Shown: in pieces, positions 54,098 to 62,599 of the stretch
How the letters are laid out: each line of letters opens with the position of its first letter
Numbering within the stretch: the stretch's first letter is position 1
Assembly (NCBI GenBank): GCA_003574785.1
Contig: QORU01000014.1
Span: 141,678 to 205,677 of the forward strand
Reading direction: 5' to 3'
DNA length: 64,000 nt
From: Taklimakanibacter deserti
GTDB taxonomy: Bacteria; Pseudomonadota; Alphaproteobacteria; Rhizobiales; Aestuariivirgaceae
Translations under genes and position numbers: made by a program
Notes under the pieces: model-generated
Told to the model about the DNA's origin: nothing
What the model saw: only the letters and a program-made list of their open reading frames with translations
Database searches by the model: none

Positions 54098-54922
54098 TCA
54101 CGCCAGGGACGACCAGCCATGGAGGCCCATATAGAGGCCGACCAGGATCATCAGGAGGCTGGAGAGATAGGGCGCGCGCTGGGCCATCGTCGCAAACCAT
54201 GTCCATCGCCGCGAGGCATGGCCGACGCTCAGCGCGGCGGCGGCGCCGACCGCGACGAGGGTGATGGCGAGGCCGATCGAGAAGCAGAGGACCAGCACGC
54301 TGCCGAGCGCGAAGGCCTTCAGCTGCAGGCATAGCAGCAGGACGGTTATCGCCGCCGGGCAAGGGATGAGGCCGCCGGTCAAGCCGAACATCACGATCTG
54401 GCCGGTCGTCACGGTGCTGTTGGAGAACCTGCGCTCGATATCCTGGGCATGCGCCAGCTCATGCGCGCTTTCCCCGGTGATGTTCTGGAGCGCCTCTTCC
54501 TCATTGTGGCCATGCGCGTGATGGTGATCATGCGGATGCCCGTGGTGATGGTCATGGCGATGACGGTCATGCGCCTGGTCTTTCCAGATGCGCCACATCA
54601 TCCAGAGGGCGATGCCGACGATCACGACGGCGGAGGCCATCTGGAAATAGGGTTCGACGGCCTCGGCATCCAATCCTTGCCAGACATACATGCCGGCAAG
54701 GGCAATTCCCCAGACGACAATCGTATGGGAGACGGTGGCGGCGAGGCCAAGCAGGACGGACTGACCGACAGTGCCCCTGATGGCGACGATGAAGGCGGCC
54801 ATCATCGTCTTCGAATGGCCCGGCTCCAGGCCGTGCAGGACGCCGAGCAGTATGGCGCTCGGTATGAACAGCCAGGCATGCGCCGAGCTTTGCTGGAGGA
54901 GTTCGGCGAATGACGGCATCAC
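54098..54922 (-). CDS. rcnA: Nickel/cobalt exporter, RcnA/NicO family
   Basis: The 274-residue protein has about six to eight helices. The first includes GVLHGLEPGHSKTMMAAF with the metal-binding HGLxPxH pattern. A His-rich cytoplasmic loop follows, with about 15 His among 30 residues (HRHDHHHGHPHDHHHAHGH), as in RcnA. It should export Ni(II) and Co(II), though specificity may be broader. It lies 3 bases after the regulator gene. Confidence 0.92.
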   Translation of the reverse strand: MMPSFAELLQQSSAHAWLFIPSAILLGVLHGLEPGHSKTMMAAFIVAIRGTVGQSVLLGLAATVSHTIVVWGIALAGMYVWQGLDAEAVEPYFQMASAVVIVGIALWMMWRIWKDQAHDRHRHDHHHGHPHDHHHAHGHNEEEALQNITGESAHELAHAQDIERRFSNSTVTTGQIVMFGLTGGLIPCPAAITVLLLCLQLKAFALGSVLVLCFSIGLAITLVAVGAAAALSVGHASRRWTWFATMAQRAPYLSSLLMILVGLYMGLHGWSSLA

Positions 54923-54925
54923 GGC

Positions 54926-55204
54926 TCACAGATATTTAGCGATCGCCTTGAACTCGTCGATCGACTTGCGGCGCTCCCGGGGGAGGGGGCCGACGGTCTC
55001 CTCCAGGCAATGATCGAGGTGATCCTCGATCAGGGTCTTCTTCGCTTGCCGGATCGCGCTCTCGACCGCCGAAAGCTGTTGCGCGAGCTCGAGGCAGGGG
55101 CGTGCCTCTTCCATCATCTCCACGATGCTGCGCAGGTGACCTTCGGCGCGCTTGAGGCGCTTGATGATCGCCGGGTGGGATCGGTGTACGGCCTTCTCGC
55201 TCAT
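54926..55204 (-). CDS. CsoR/RcnR/FrmR-family metal-sensing repressor
   Basis: The 92-residue helical protein (DUF156) has Cys37, His62 and Cys66 as its X, Y and Z metal ligands (RPCLELAQQ and DHLDHC), and His7 and His10 near the N-terminus. The Z Cys is CsoR- or InrS-like rather than the His of enterobacterial RcnR. The tight link to the rcnA gene implies it represses nickel/cobalt export. Copper sensing is possible. Confidence 0.9.
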   Translation of the reverse strand: MSEKAVHRSHPAIIKRLKRAEGHLRSIVEMMEEARPCLELAQQLSAVESAIRQAKKTLIEDHLDHCLEETVGPLPRERRKSIDEFKAIAKYL

Positions 55205-55208
55205 TGAT

Positions 55209-55236
55209 TATATCCTATCCTCCCCCATAGGATATA
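55209..55236. promoter_or_regulatory. Candidate RcnR/CsoR-type operator
   Basis: Perfect 10-base inverted arms TATATCCTAT (55209-55218) and ATAGGATATA (55227-55236) flank the C/G-tract CCTCCCCC. AT-rich inverted arms around a G/C tract are typical of this regulator family. It lies just upstream of the regulator start. Confidence 0.65.
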
Positions 55237-55282
55237 GCATGAAGGGGCGGAATGCAATCAGCCCGCCCGATATTGCGGGGAC

Positions 55283-55759
55283 CTAGTTTGCCGAGCCCAG
55301 TTTGGCGTTCATCTGGTCGATCTCGGCCTGCTGGCCGACCATGATCGTGTTGCAGAGGTTCTTGATCTCGATGTCCGTCAAGGACGCTTCCCGGCACATG
55401 AGAATGGCACCCGAATGATGCGGGATCATGGAGAGGAGGAACTGCCGGTCCGATATACCCCATTGGTTGCGGATCGCGAACCAGGCGAGCGTCAGCAGGA
55501 GCACGCTCAAACCGATGATCGCGAGGTTGAGCCCACGTCTTTTGTACATGGCGCTCATGAGCAGGAGCTCGATCACGATCATCGGCGCGGTCATCAAGGC
55601 CGCCATATAGGCCTGATTCCAGTTCGCGCGCGCATCTTCAAGCTTGTCGACCATGGCGTACATCAGGACGTACATGGCGATGAAGGAGAGGACCAACATC
55701 GCGACGAGACGCAGATAGGGATGACCGTGGTGCTTGGCATGCTGGTGGTCGTGGGTCAT
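55283..55759 (-). CDS. DUF305-containing membrane protein
   Basis: The 158-residue protein has a His-rich start (MTHDHQHAKHHGHPY), three membrane helices (about residues 17-36, 48-68 and 78-95), then a DUF305 segment with the family's MIPHHSGAILMCREA motif near residue 112. DUF305 proteins are ferritin-like helical proteins, often near copper genes. It faces the RcnR gene on the same strand. Confidence 0.85.
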   Translation of the reverse strand: MTHDHQHAKHHGHPYLRLVAMLVLSFIAMYVLMYAMVDKLEDARANWNQAYMAALMTAPMIVIELLLMSAMYKRRGLNLAIIGLSVLLLTLAWFAIRNQWGISDRQFLLSMIPHHSGAILMCREASLTDIEIKNLCNTIMVGQQAEIDQMNAKLGSAN

Positions 55760-55837
55760 GGATCAATTCCTGGCGGAAAACAGAGAATGATGGGATCGGC
55801 CCCACGCTCGCGCGTGAGGCCGGTGACCGGCGAGCAG

Positions 55838-56167
55838 CTAGTGATGCGCGCCTTCCCATTTCTTGAATTCGTCGATTTCCTTTTGCTGGGCGTCGATGAT
55901 CTTCTGTGCCATCTTCTTCAGCGCCGGGTCCCTGCCGTATTTGAGCTCCACCTCCGCCATGTCGATGGCGCCCTGGTGATGCGGGATCATCATCATGACG
56001 AAATCCTTGTCGGGATCGCCGGTGGATTTCATCGCCATCATGTCTTCCATCATCTTCTTGTGGGCCATCTCCATTTCATTCCGATAGCCGGTGTCCTGGG
56101 CGGTGACGGCGCTTGCGCCGACAATGAGACAGGAGATGGCGATCAGCTTCATGAGCTTGAGGGTCAT
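55838..56167 (-). CDS. Secreted DUF305 protein
   Basis: The 109-residue protein from ATG 56167 (AAGGAG upstream) has a signal peptide and the Met-rich, helical DUF305 core HKKMMEDMMAMK and MMIPHHQGAIDMAEVELK. Met and His patches suggest metal binding in the periplasm. It is a second DUF305 gene beside the membrane one. Confidence 0.85.
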   Translation of the reverse strand: MTLKLMKLIAISCLIVGASAVTAQDTGYRNEMEMAHKKMMEDMMAMKSTGDPDKDFVMMMIPHHQGAIDMAEVELKYGRDPALKKMAQKIIDAQQKEIDEFKKWEGAHH

Positions 56168-56244
56168 GACAAGACTCCTTGAGATTGCACGCCTGAGCGG
56201 CAATGTGATTTCTGGGATTAGGTTCCGAAAAGGTCGATCGAGAG

Positions 56245-56565
56245 CTAGCTGCGCGGCGGCCGTCGCAAAGGCTCGGGATCGGTGCCTTGCGCCCGTTCAG
56301 GCGCGGGCAGGGAGGTGGCGGAAATAAGCGGGCTCGGCTCGCCGCCGCGTTCAGGGAGTGCAAATAGGACAGGCGGGCAGACGAAGCAGCACTGTTCGCC
56401 CGCGATCGATTTGTCTTGTCCGGAACAGGGCTCGAGATCGATGCTCATGGCGAGGCCGGCGGCATGACTGGCCGTCAGCGAGGTCCAGGAAAGCGGCACG
56501 GCAAGGAAAAGGAGCAGAATGGCCAATCCCAATACTCGCAAAAATGCGCCAAATCGCTCTGTCAT
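56245..56565 (-). CDS. Small Cys-containing membrane or secreted protein
   Basis: From the ATG at 56565 the product has 106 residues; starts at 56595 or further upstream are possible. One hydrophobic helix (about residues 4-25) is followed by a region with CSGQ and EQCCFVCPP cysteines and a Pro-rich tail. It resembles DUF2946-like small proteins near copper genes, but the assignment is uncertain. Confidence 0.55.
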   Translation of the reverse strand: MTERFGAFLRVLGLAILLLFLAVPLSWTSLTASHAAGLAMSIDLEPCSGQDKSIAGEQCCFVCPPVLFALPERGGEPSPLISATSLPAPERAQGTDPEPLRRPPRS

Positions 56566-56677
56566 GGTGCGCGCAGTTTGAAGCTCATCCGCCATGATCG
56601 TCAAGGTCGCGCAAGCGACGAAAATTGCACTTGTCCGCGCCGTCCGGAATTGCCAAGGTCGGATCGACAGGAACAAC

Positions 56678-57013
56678 ATGTCCAAGCGTAGCATGCGTTC
56701 AGTTCACATCTTCGTGGCCGTGGCAGTGCTCGCCATGGTTCTGGCGATCGTCTCGCCGTTTTCAGCCGTGACGCAGGTGGTTGGATCGATGGCGGAAGGC
56801 CCTGTCGCCGCTTCCCCGTCGCATACCATGGATTGCGAGATGTGTCCCAAGGCCGACATGGCCTTGGCGGCTTGTACGCAAGTGAGTTGCCAGATGATGG
56901 CAAGTGAAGTGGACTATATTCACGTCTTCGTGACCGAGCCAGTCCGCTACATCCTCGGCACAGCAAGGCATCCAGCCGAGTGGCATACGGCGCCGCCGGT
57001 CTCTCCCGGGTAA
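56678..57013 (+). CDS. Small Cys/Met-rich secreted protein
   Basis: From ATG 56678 (GGAA upstream) the protein has 111 residues with a signal peptide or anchor (VHIFVAVAVLAMVLAIVSPF) and a metal-site-like cluster DCEMCPKADMALAACTQVSCQMM. The pattern of Cys and Met points to copper or other soft-metal binding. No family is recognised. It faces the oppositely oriented small Cys gene. Confidence 0.6.
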   Translation: MSKRSMRSVHIFVAVAVLAMVLAIVSPFSAVTQVVGSMAEGPVAASPSHTMDCEMCPKADMALAACTQVSCQMMASEVDYIHVFVTEPVRYILGTARHPAEWHTAPPVSPG

Positions 57014-57117
57014 GCTTGGCCGGATACATATCCGCCACGGGGCGGAGCCGAGCGGCCGCCAGCTTCACGACCGGCAGCTCATCCCTCTTTCAATCGGCTT
57101 TTCAAGGAGACGTCAGC

Positions 57118-57675
57118 ATGACTGACTTCACTCCCGCAATCACGACGCGTCGCGACATGCTGCGCTTTTGTCTGTCCATCCCCCTCTTCGGCATTCCCAC
57201 CAGCGTTGTCGCAGAACCGCTTTCGATGCGATTCGAGTTTCTCAAAGAGAACGGCAACTCGAACTGTTCGCAGGCATTCCTCGACTCGATTCCGTCGCTC
57301 TCGGATAACGCCCGCCTCCAGGGCTCATGCTGTGGCCCGATGGACCTGCATCGCTATCGCGAGCAGATCGCGGGCCTCAAGACTCATGCGGCCATCGCCG
57401 AGATTCCACCCGATCCCTATGACATCGAAGCGGGACTCGCGAAGCGCCTTCTCGGGGCCTATGGCATCGCGCTCAAGCCCAAGCAGCAGGAGGCCTATGA
57501 TCAGGCGATGACCATCGCATCGGAGAAGGGACCGTGCTGCTGCCAGTGCTGGCGCTGGCATGTCTATGGGGGTCTCGGCAAGCTGCTCGTCCGCGACCAT
57601 GGTTTCGATGGCCCGAAGCTCGCCAGGGTGTGGGACCTGTCCGACGGTTGCGGCGGCAAAGATCACATTCACTGA
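57118..57675 (+). CDS. Cys-rich exported hypothetical protein
   Basis: From the ATG at 57118 (AAGGAG upstream) the protein has 185 residues. An N-terminal Tat-like segment (TRRDMLRFCLSIPLFGI) is followed by two cysteine-rich motifs, GSCCGPMD at about residue 68 and GPCCCQCWRWH at about residue 144, and a C-terminal DGCGG. This is a likely metal-binding exported protein of unknown family. It precedes the Asp-box protein by 20 bases. Confidence 0.7.
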   Translation: MTDFTPAITTRRDMLRFCLSIPLFGIPTSVVAEPLSMRFEFLKENGNSNCSQAFLDSIPSLSDNARLQGSCCGPMDLHRYREQIAGLKTHAAIAEIPPDPYDIEAGLAKRLLGAYGIALKPKQQEAYDQAMTIASEKGPCCCQCWRWHVYGGLGKLLVRDHGFDGPKLARVWDLSDGCGGKDHIH

Positions 57676-57695
57676 AATCTTCAGGAGTTCTCCTC

Positions 57696-58559
57696 ATGCC
57701 ATTCAAGTTTTTGATCGCAGCCGCTGTCGCCTGCGCAAGCATTGTCGGGACCGCTAGAGCGGAAACGCTCGCCGAGCTTGCACAGCACACGCACTATCAT
57801 GGCATCGCCTTTGTCCGCTCAGGCTCGGCGATATTGCTGCTGGCCTCGCATCACGGCGTCTATGCCGTGGACAAGGATGGAACGGCGATTAGGGTTTCGC
57901 CGGTCCAGGATTTCATGGGCTTCTCGCCGGACCCCCTCCAGGCGATGAGCTATTATGCCAGCGGACATCCGGCCGCCGGCGGTAATTCGGGCTTTCTGCG
58001 ATCCATCGATGGCGGCGCCAACTGGAAGCAGCTTTCCCCGGGCGTCGACGGTCCGGTCGACTTCCACCAGATGGATGTGAGCCTCGTCGATCCACGGACG
58101 ATCTATGGCGCCTATGGACAGATCCAGGTCAGCCGCGACGGGGGCGCGACCTGGGCGATCGCCGGCAATCCGCCGGCCGATCTCATCGCGCTCGCGGCGT
58201 CATCCGCAAAGACCGGGCATCTCTATGCGGCGACCCGCAGCGGACTTCACAAGTCGGAAGATTCGGGCGCGTCCTGGGTGCCGCTGGCCTTCGACGGTGC
58301 GGTGGTGAGCACGGTCAAAGCCGGTCCAGGCAAGTCCGTCTTTGCCTTCGTGCTCGGCAAGGGCCTGATGAAAACCGTCGAGGATAGCGCCGGCGAATGG
58401 GAGGTGCTCTCGAACGATTTTGGCGAAGCCATCCCGCTTCATCTGGCGATCGACGGCACAAACGAGCAGCACCTCGCTTTGACGACCCAGACGAATGACG
58501 TTCTTGAAAGCCATGACGGCGGAAAATCGTGGCGGCCCTTCGGCAAAGCTGCGGATTGA
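57696..58559 (+). CDS. Exported beta-propeller-like protein with Asp-box (BNR) repeats
   Basis: From ATG 57696 the protein has 287 residues, a signal peptide ending near AETLAEL, and four Asp-box motifs: SIDGGANW, SRDGGATW, SEDSGASW and SHDGGKSW. It resembles the F510_1955 glycosylhydrolase-like group, though hydrolase activity is unproven. Its stop overlaps the cytochrome start (TGATG). Confidence 0.82.
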   Translation: MPFKFLIAAAVACASIVGTARAETLAELAQHTHYHGIAFVRSGSAILLLASHHGVYAVDKDGTAIRVSPVQDFMGFSPDPLQAMSYYASGHPAAGGNSGFLRSIDGGANWKQLSPGVDGPVDFHQMDVSLVDPRTIYGAYGQIQVSRDGGATWAIAGNPPADLIALAASSAKTGHLYAATRSGLHKSEDSGASWVPLAFDGAVVSTVKAGPGKSVFAFVLGKGLMKTVEDSAGEWEVLSNDFGEAIPLHLAIDGTNEQHLALTTQTNDVLESHDGGKSWRPFGKAAD

Positions 58560-58996
58560 TGCGTCTATGCGCGCTGACAATGGCCACCCTCGTCATGGGG
58601 TTCGTCGCCCTTGGCTTGACTGCCGTGGGCAAGGTGGTTGACGAAAAAGGGATCGCCCTCGGGCGGTCCCTCTATTCCATCCATTGCGCCCGCTGCCACG
58701 GCCGGAATCTCGAAGGCCAACCCGACTGGCAGACACGTTTGCCGAGTGGCCGGCTTCCGGCGCCGCCGCATGATGCGTCCGGCCATACATGGCATCACCC
58801 GGACCATGTCCTGGTCGGCATCACCAAGAACGGGCTCAAGCCCTATGCGGGAGAGGACTATGAAAGCGATATGCCGGCCTTTGCCAAGGTGGTGAGCGAT
58901 GCCGAGATCGCGGCGATCATCGCCTTCATCAAGAGCACATGGCCGGAGCGCGAGCGGGAGTATCAAGAGCGCATCACGGCTCAGAGCAATCCTTGA
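58559..58996 (+). CDS. Class I cytochrome c
   Basis: From the ATG at 58559 the protein has 145 residues with an N-terminal signal anchor. The haem motif is CARCH, and the axial Met is in SDMPAF. The fold matches small c-type electron carriers. It is translationally coupled to the Asp-box protein. Whether it accepts electrons from AioB is not known; it lies 20 kb away. Confidence 0.88.
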   Translation: MRLCALTMATLVMGFVALGLTAVGKVVDEKGIALGRSLYSIHCARCHGRNLEGQPDWQTRLPSGRLPAPPHDASGHTWHHPDHVLVGITKNGLKPYAGEDYESDMPAFAKVVSDAEIAAIIAFIKSTWPEREREYQERITAQSNP

Positions 58997-59088
58997 AATT
59001 TGCAGGCGTCCGGGCTCTCATTTTTCAGGATTTACCCTGAATCTTCCCTGTATTTGCGGAGCCGCGAGCGATCGGCTCAGAGCCTTGT

Positions 59089-60120
59089 CTACCCGCCAGT
59101 GACGCTCATATGGCGCGACAGCGCCGGCTTGTTGTGGCGCCGGTCGATGATGAAGTCATGACCCTTGGGCTTGCGCGAGATCGCTTCGTCGATCGCCGCA
59201 TCGAGAAGCTCGTTGCCTTCCGAGGCGCGTAAAGGTGCGCGGAGGTCGGCGGCGTCTTCCTGGCCGAGGCACATGAAGAGCGTGCCGGTGCAAGTGAGGC
59301 GCACGCGGTTGCAGCTCTCGCAGAAATTATGGGTGAGGGGCGTGATGAAGCCCAGACGTCCGCCCGTCTCCTTGACCTGCATATAGCGGGCAGGGCCGCC
59401 GGTCTTGTAGGGGATGTCTTCCAGCGTGAACTGGTCCATGAGACCGGCACGCAGCACCGACAGCGGCAGATATTGCTCAGTGCGGTCGCCGTCGATGTCG
59501 CCCAAGGGCATGGTCTCGATGAGCGTCAGGTCCATGCTCTCGCCATGCGCCCAGCGGATCATCTCTGGGATCTCGTCGTCATTGACGCCCTTGAGCGCCA
59601 CCGCATTGATCTTGATGGCAAGCCCGGCCTTCTGGGCGGCGGCGATGCCTTCTTTCACCTTCTTAAGGTCGCCCCAGCGGGTGATGGTGCGGAACTTCTG
59701 CTCGTCCAGCGTGTCGACCGAGACATTGATGCGCCGCACCCCATGGTCATGGAGCTGTGCCGCAAAGCGGGCGAGTTGGCTGCCATTGGTGGTGAGGGTG
59801 AGCTCGTCGAGCCCGCCCGATTTCACATGCCGGCCCAGACTTTCGATCAGCGACATGACATTGCGCCGCACCAGGGGCTCGCCGCCGGTGAGCCTGATCT
59901 TGCGCACGCCGCGCGCGATGAAGGCCTCCGAGACCCGCTCGAGTTCCTCGAGCGTCAGGAGGTCCTTCTTGGGCAGGAAGGTCATGTCTTCCGCCATGCA
60001 GTAGACGCAACGGAAGTCGCAGCGGTCCGTCACCGAGACCCGCAAATAGGTCACATGTCGGCCGAAGGGGTCGACCAGGGCGGGGCCAGCGGAAATGGGG
60101 CGCGATATCGGAGTATTCAT
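59089..60120 (-). CDS. moaA: GTP 3',8-cyclase MoaA, copy 2
   Basis: The 343-residue radical SAM protein from ATG 60120 has the same [32 protein letters not shown] and C-terminal Gly-Gly as copy 1. DNA identity to 34991-36025 is very high over most of the gene, with an uninterrupted match of about 161 bases (59762-59922 against 35664-35824). The first about 25 residues differ. A longer frame to 60570 only runs over the HupE gene. It may be the ancestral, housekeeping copy. Confidence 0.95.
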   Translation of the reverse strand: MNTPISRPISAGPALVDPFGRHVTYLRVSVTDRCDFRCVYCMAEDMTFLPKKDLLTLEELERVSEAFIARGVRKIRLTGGEPLVRRNVMSLIESLGRHVKSGGLDELTLTTNGSQLARFAAQLHDHGVRRINVSVDTLDEQKFRTITRWGDLKKVKEGIAAAQKAGLAIKINAVALKGVNDDEIPEMIRWAHGESMDLTLIETMPLGDIDGDRTEQYLPLSVLRAGLMDQFTLEDIPYKTGGPARYMQVKETGGRLGFITPLTHNFCESCNRVRLTCTGTLFMCLGQEDAADLRAPLRASEGNELLDAAIDEAISRKPKGHDFIIDRRHNKPALSRHMSVTGG

Positions 60121-60164
60121 AACGCTCCAGATGTCGGACTTTGAGGGCCGAACGTCAAGCCCGG

Positions 60165-60764
60165 CTAGAAAATGCCGGCCATGATGCCGGCGCCGGCCGC
60201 GGCCATGGCGCCCCCGGCAACCCGGCTGGCCTTGGCGCTCCAGGCGCCCGCCAGACGGTCGGCGCCGAGGCCGAGCGCCAAGCCTGCCGCATGGAGGAGG
60301 GCGGTGGCCAGCACGAAGCCCGCCCCATAGGCGAAGCCCTGGGCATCGACCGGCATTTCGGTGCCATGGGCATGGCCATGGAAAATGCCGAAGAAACCGA
60401 CCAGCGCCATGGCGAGGCCGGTCGGAAGCTGGCGGCCGAGGGCGATGACGAAGCCCAGCACCAGGATCGACCCTGAAATGCCCAATTCGACGAAGGGCAT
60501 GCCGTAGCCGCTGGCGCCGGCCACGCCGCCCAGGATCATCATGGTGACGAAAGAGAGGGGAACCAGCCACAAGGCCCGGCCGCCGAGGCGCGCCGCCAGG
60601 AGGCCGACCGCCACCATGGCGAGGACGTGATCGAGCCCGCCGACCGGATGCATGAAGCCATGGACGAAACCGCTCGTGTCGCCGACACCCGTATGGGCAA
60701 AAGCGGCGGTGGGAAGGGTCGCGAAAGCAAGGCTCGACAAAACGAGGCGCGGCAGTCTCATCAT
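60165..60764 (-). CDS. HupE/UreJ family membrane protein
   Basis: The 199-residue protein has a signal peptide (ending FAHTGVG) and about six helices. [24 protein letters not shown], carrying His and Asp, and [14 protein letters not shown] are family metal-binding signatures. HupE/UreJ proteins transport nickel (or cobalt). It may supply nickel or protect against it. It is downstream of no clear operon partner. Confidence 0.9.
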   Translation of the reverse strand: MMRLPRLVLSSLAFATLPTAAFAHTGVGDTSGFVHGFMHPVGGLDHVLAMVAVGLLAARLGGRALWLVPLSFVTMMILGGVAGASGYGMPFVELGISGSILVLGFVIALGRQLPTGLAMALVGFFGIFHGHAHGTEMPVDAQGFAYGAGFVLATALLHAAGLALGLGADRLAGAWSAKASRVAGGAMAAAGAGIMAGIF

Positions 60765-60964
60765 TTTTCTCTCTTTTTTGCGTGTCCGGACGGGAACCGG
60801 CAATCTACGCCAGTTTGCCGGGGGCGCAAGGCGACAATCGCGACGTCACGGCCATAAATCCGACCTTGTCAGCGGCGAAACTCTGTCTGCGCTTTGCAGC
60901 TTTACCTACAGGTCACCGAAGCCATAAGATTGCGTATAAGGCATTGGCCGCGAATCGAGGTTCC

Positions 60965-61672
60965 ATGCCCAAGCGAGGTGTGCTGGCCTTTCTCTGCCTG
61001 CTGTTCGGTCTCACTTTGGCAAGTGCTTCCGACCGTGCTCCGCTCGTTGCCCAGACGGGCGAGGTCGACATGACCCTCGTCCTCGCCATCGACTGTTCCT
61101 TCAGCGTCGATGCCAACGAGTTCCGCCTGCAGATGCAGGGCCTGGGCCAGGCCTTCATGCATCCCGAAGTCAAGGAAGCGATCGCCAAGGGGCCGAACGG
61201 CCGCATCGCCGTCGTCGCCATGCAATGGTCGGACGAAGCCAATCAGATGGTGATCGTGCCCTGGACGATCATCGCCACCGACAAGGATGCCGACCGCCTG
61301 GGAGCGGCGCTCATGGAAATTCCGCGCCGCCTCGCCGAAGGCGGCACCTCGATCTCGATGGCGATCGAATATGCCGCGAGCCTGTTCAACGACGCGCCCG
61401 CCTCGCCGCGCCGGGTAATCGACATATCCTCGGACGGGCGCAACAATATCGGCCCGCCGGTGGCGCTGTCGCGCAACAAGGTGGTGAAGATGGGCATCAC
61501 CATCAATGCGCTGACCATCCTCAACGAATGGCCGACGCTCGACAAATATTTCGAGGAGAATGTCGTCGGCGGCCAGGGCAATTTCGTCATCCCGGCGGAC
61601 GACTATTCCGCCTATGCCGAGGCGATCTATAAGAAGCTCCTGCGCGAAATAACCGGGCCCGGAATCTCCTGA
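60965..61672 (+). CDS. Secreted DUF1194 (VWA-fold) protein
   Basis: From ATG 60965 the protein has 235 residues with a signal peptide and a von Willebrand A-like fold: MTLVLAIDCSFSVDANEFRLQ (a MIDAS-type DxSxS with the first Ser replaced by Cys), VMQ..WSDEANQ and DISSDGRNNIG. DUF1194 proteins are alphaproteobacterial, of unknown role. It is coupled to the next gene by TGATG. Confidence 0.85.
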   Translation: MPKRGVLAFLCLLFGLTLASASDRAPLVAQTGEVDMTLVLAIDCSFSVDANEFRLQMQGLGQAFMHPEVKEAIAKGPNGRIAVVAMQWSDEANQMVIVPWTIIATDKDADRLGAALMEIPRRLAEGGTSISMAIEYAASLFNDAPASPRRVIDISSDGRNNIGPPVALSRNKVVKMGITINALTILNEWPTLDKYFEENVVGGQGNFVIPADDYSAYAEAIYKKLLREITGPGIS

Positions 61673-62589
61673 TGCGTTTCATACCCTCTGACGACGTCCA
61701 TCGCATCTGCGTTTGGACGAAGCTCTGCGATGCGCTTTTTAAGGCGCATCAGGGGCCTGAGCCCAAGGTTGACCGTTCCGAGCTCCATGCCGAGCGGAGG
61801 GGCGAGCGCGAGACCTATTTCAACCTGCCCGCCTGGCAACCCGGCATCGCCATGGGCACCAAGGTCGTCACCGTATTTCCCGGCAATCGGGAGTTGCCGT
61901 CGGTGCAGGCGCTCTATCCGCTGTTCGACGGCAGGAACGGCGAGCCGCTGGCCGTCCTCGACGGGACGGCACTCACCTACCGCAAGACGGCGGCCGATTC
62001 CGCTTTGGGGTCGCGGCTCCTGTCGAAGCCCGATTCCCGCAGCCTGGTCATGGTCGGGGCCGGGGCGCTTTCGCCCTATCTCATCGATGCGCATCGGGCT
62101 CTGAGGCCCACGATCGATCGGGTCCTGATCTGGAACCGCGACCGCGCCAAGGCCGAGAAACTGGCCGCGAGGCTCAAGGCCGAGGTCGCCGATGATCTGG
62201 AGACGGCGGTGCGGGAAGCCGACATCGTGAGCTGCGCCACCGCGGCGACGTCTCCCGTGGTCAAGGGGGCCTGGCTCAAGCCCGGCGCCCATCTCGACCT
62301 CGTCGGCGCCTTCACGCCCGAGATGCGCGAGGCCGACGATGAGGCGGTGAAGCGAGCCCGCCTCTTTGTCGACAGCCGCTGGTTCGCCATCGATCAGCCT
62401 GGTGATCTGGCTGACCCCTTGCGGCGCGGCATCATTCGACGCCAAGATATCGAAGCCGATCTATTCGAGCTCTGCCGCGATGGGTATGACGTGAACCGCA
62501 AACCTGAGGACATCACGCTCTACAAGAATGGCGGCGGCGCTCATCTCGATCTCTTCACCGCCTTGTTCGTCTGGCAAAATCTGAGCTGA
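61672..62589 (+). CDS. Ornithine cyclodeaminase/mu-crystallin family protein
   Basis: The 305-residue protein has GTKVVTVFPGNRELPSVQALYPLFD, an NAD(P)-binding fold starting SLVMVGAGALSPYLIDAH and HLDLVGAFTPEMREADDE. The family includes ornithine cyclodeaminase, ketimine reductase and alanine dehydrogenases. The substrate is unknown. It is followed 10 bases later by the M24 gene. Confidence 0.9.
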   Translation: MRFIPSDDVHRICVWTKLCDALFKAHQGPEPKVDRSELHAERRGERETYFNLPAWQPGIAMGTKVVTVFPGNRELPSVQALYPLFDGRNGEPLAVLDGTALTYRKTAADSALGSRLLSKPDSRSLVMVGAGALSPYLIDAHRALRPTIDRVLIWNRDRAKAEKLAARLKAEVADDLETAVREADIVSCATAATSPVVKGAWLKPGAHLDLVGAFTPEMREADDEAVKRARLFVDSRWFAIDQPGDLADPLRRGIIRRQDIEADLFELCRDGYDVNRKPEDITLYKNGGGAHLDLFTALFVWQNLS

Positions 62590-62599
62590 GAAAAAGAAA

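Noticed and set aside
59089..60570. A 493-codon version of moaA copy 2
   Set aside because: The extra N-terminal residues run antisense-like through HupE sequence in another frame. The ATG at 60120 gives the normal length of MoaA.
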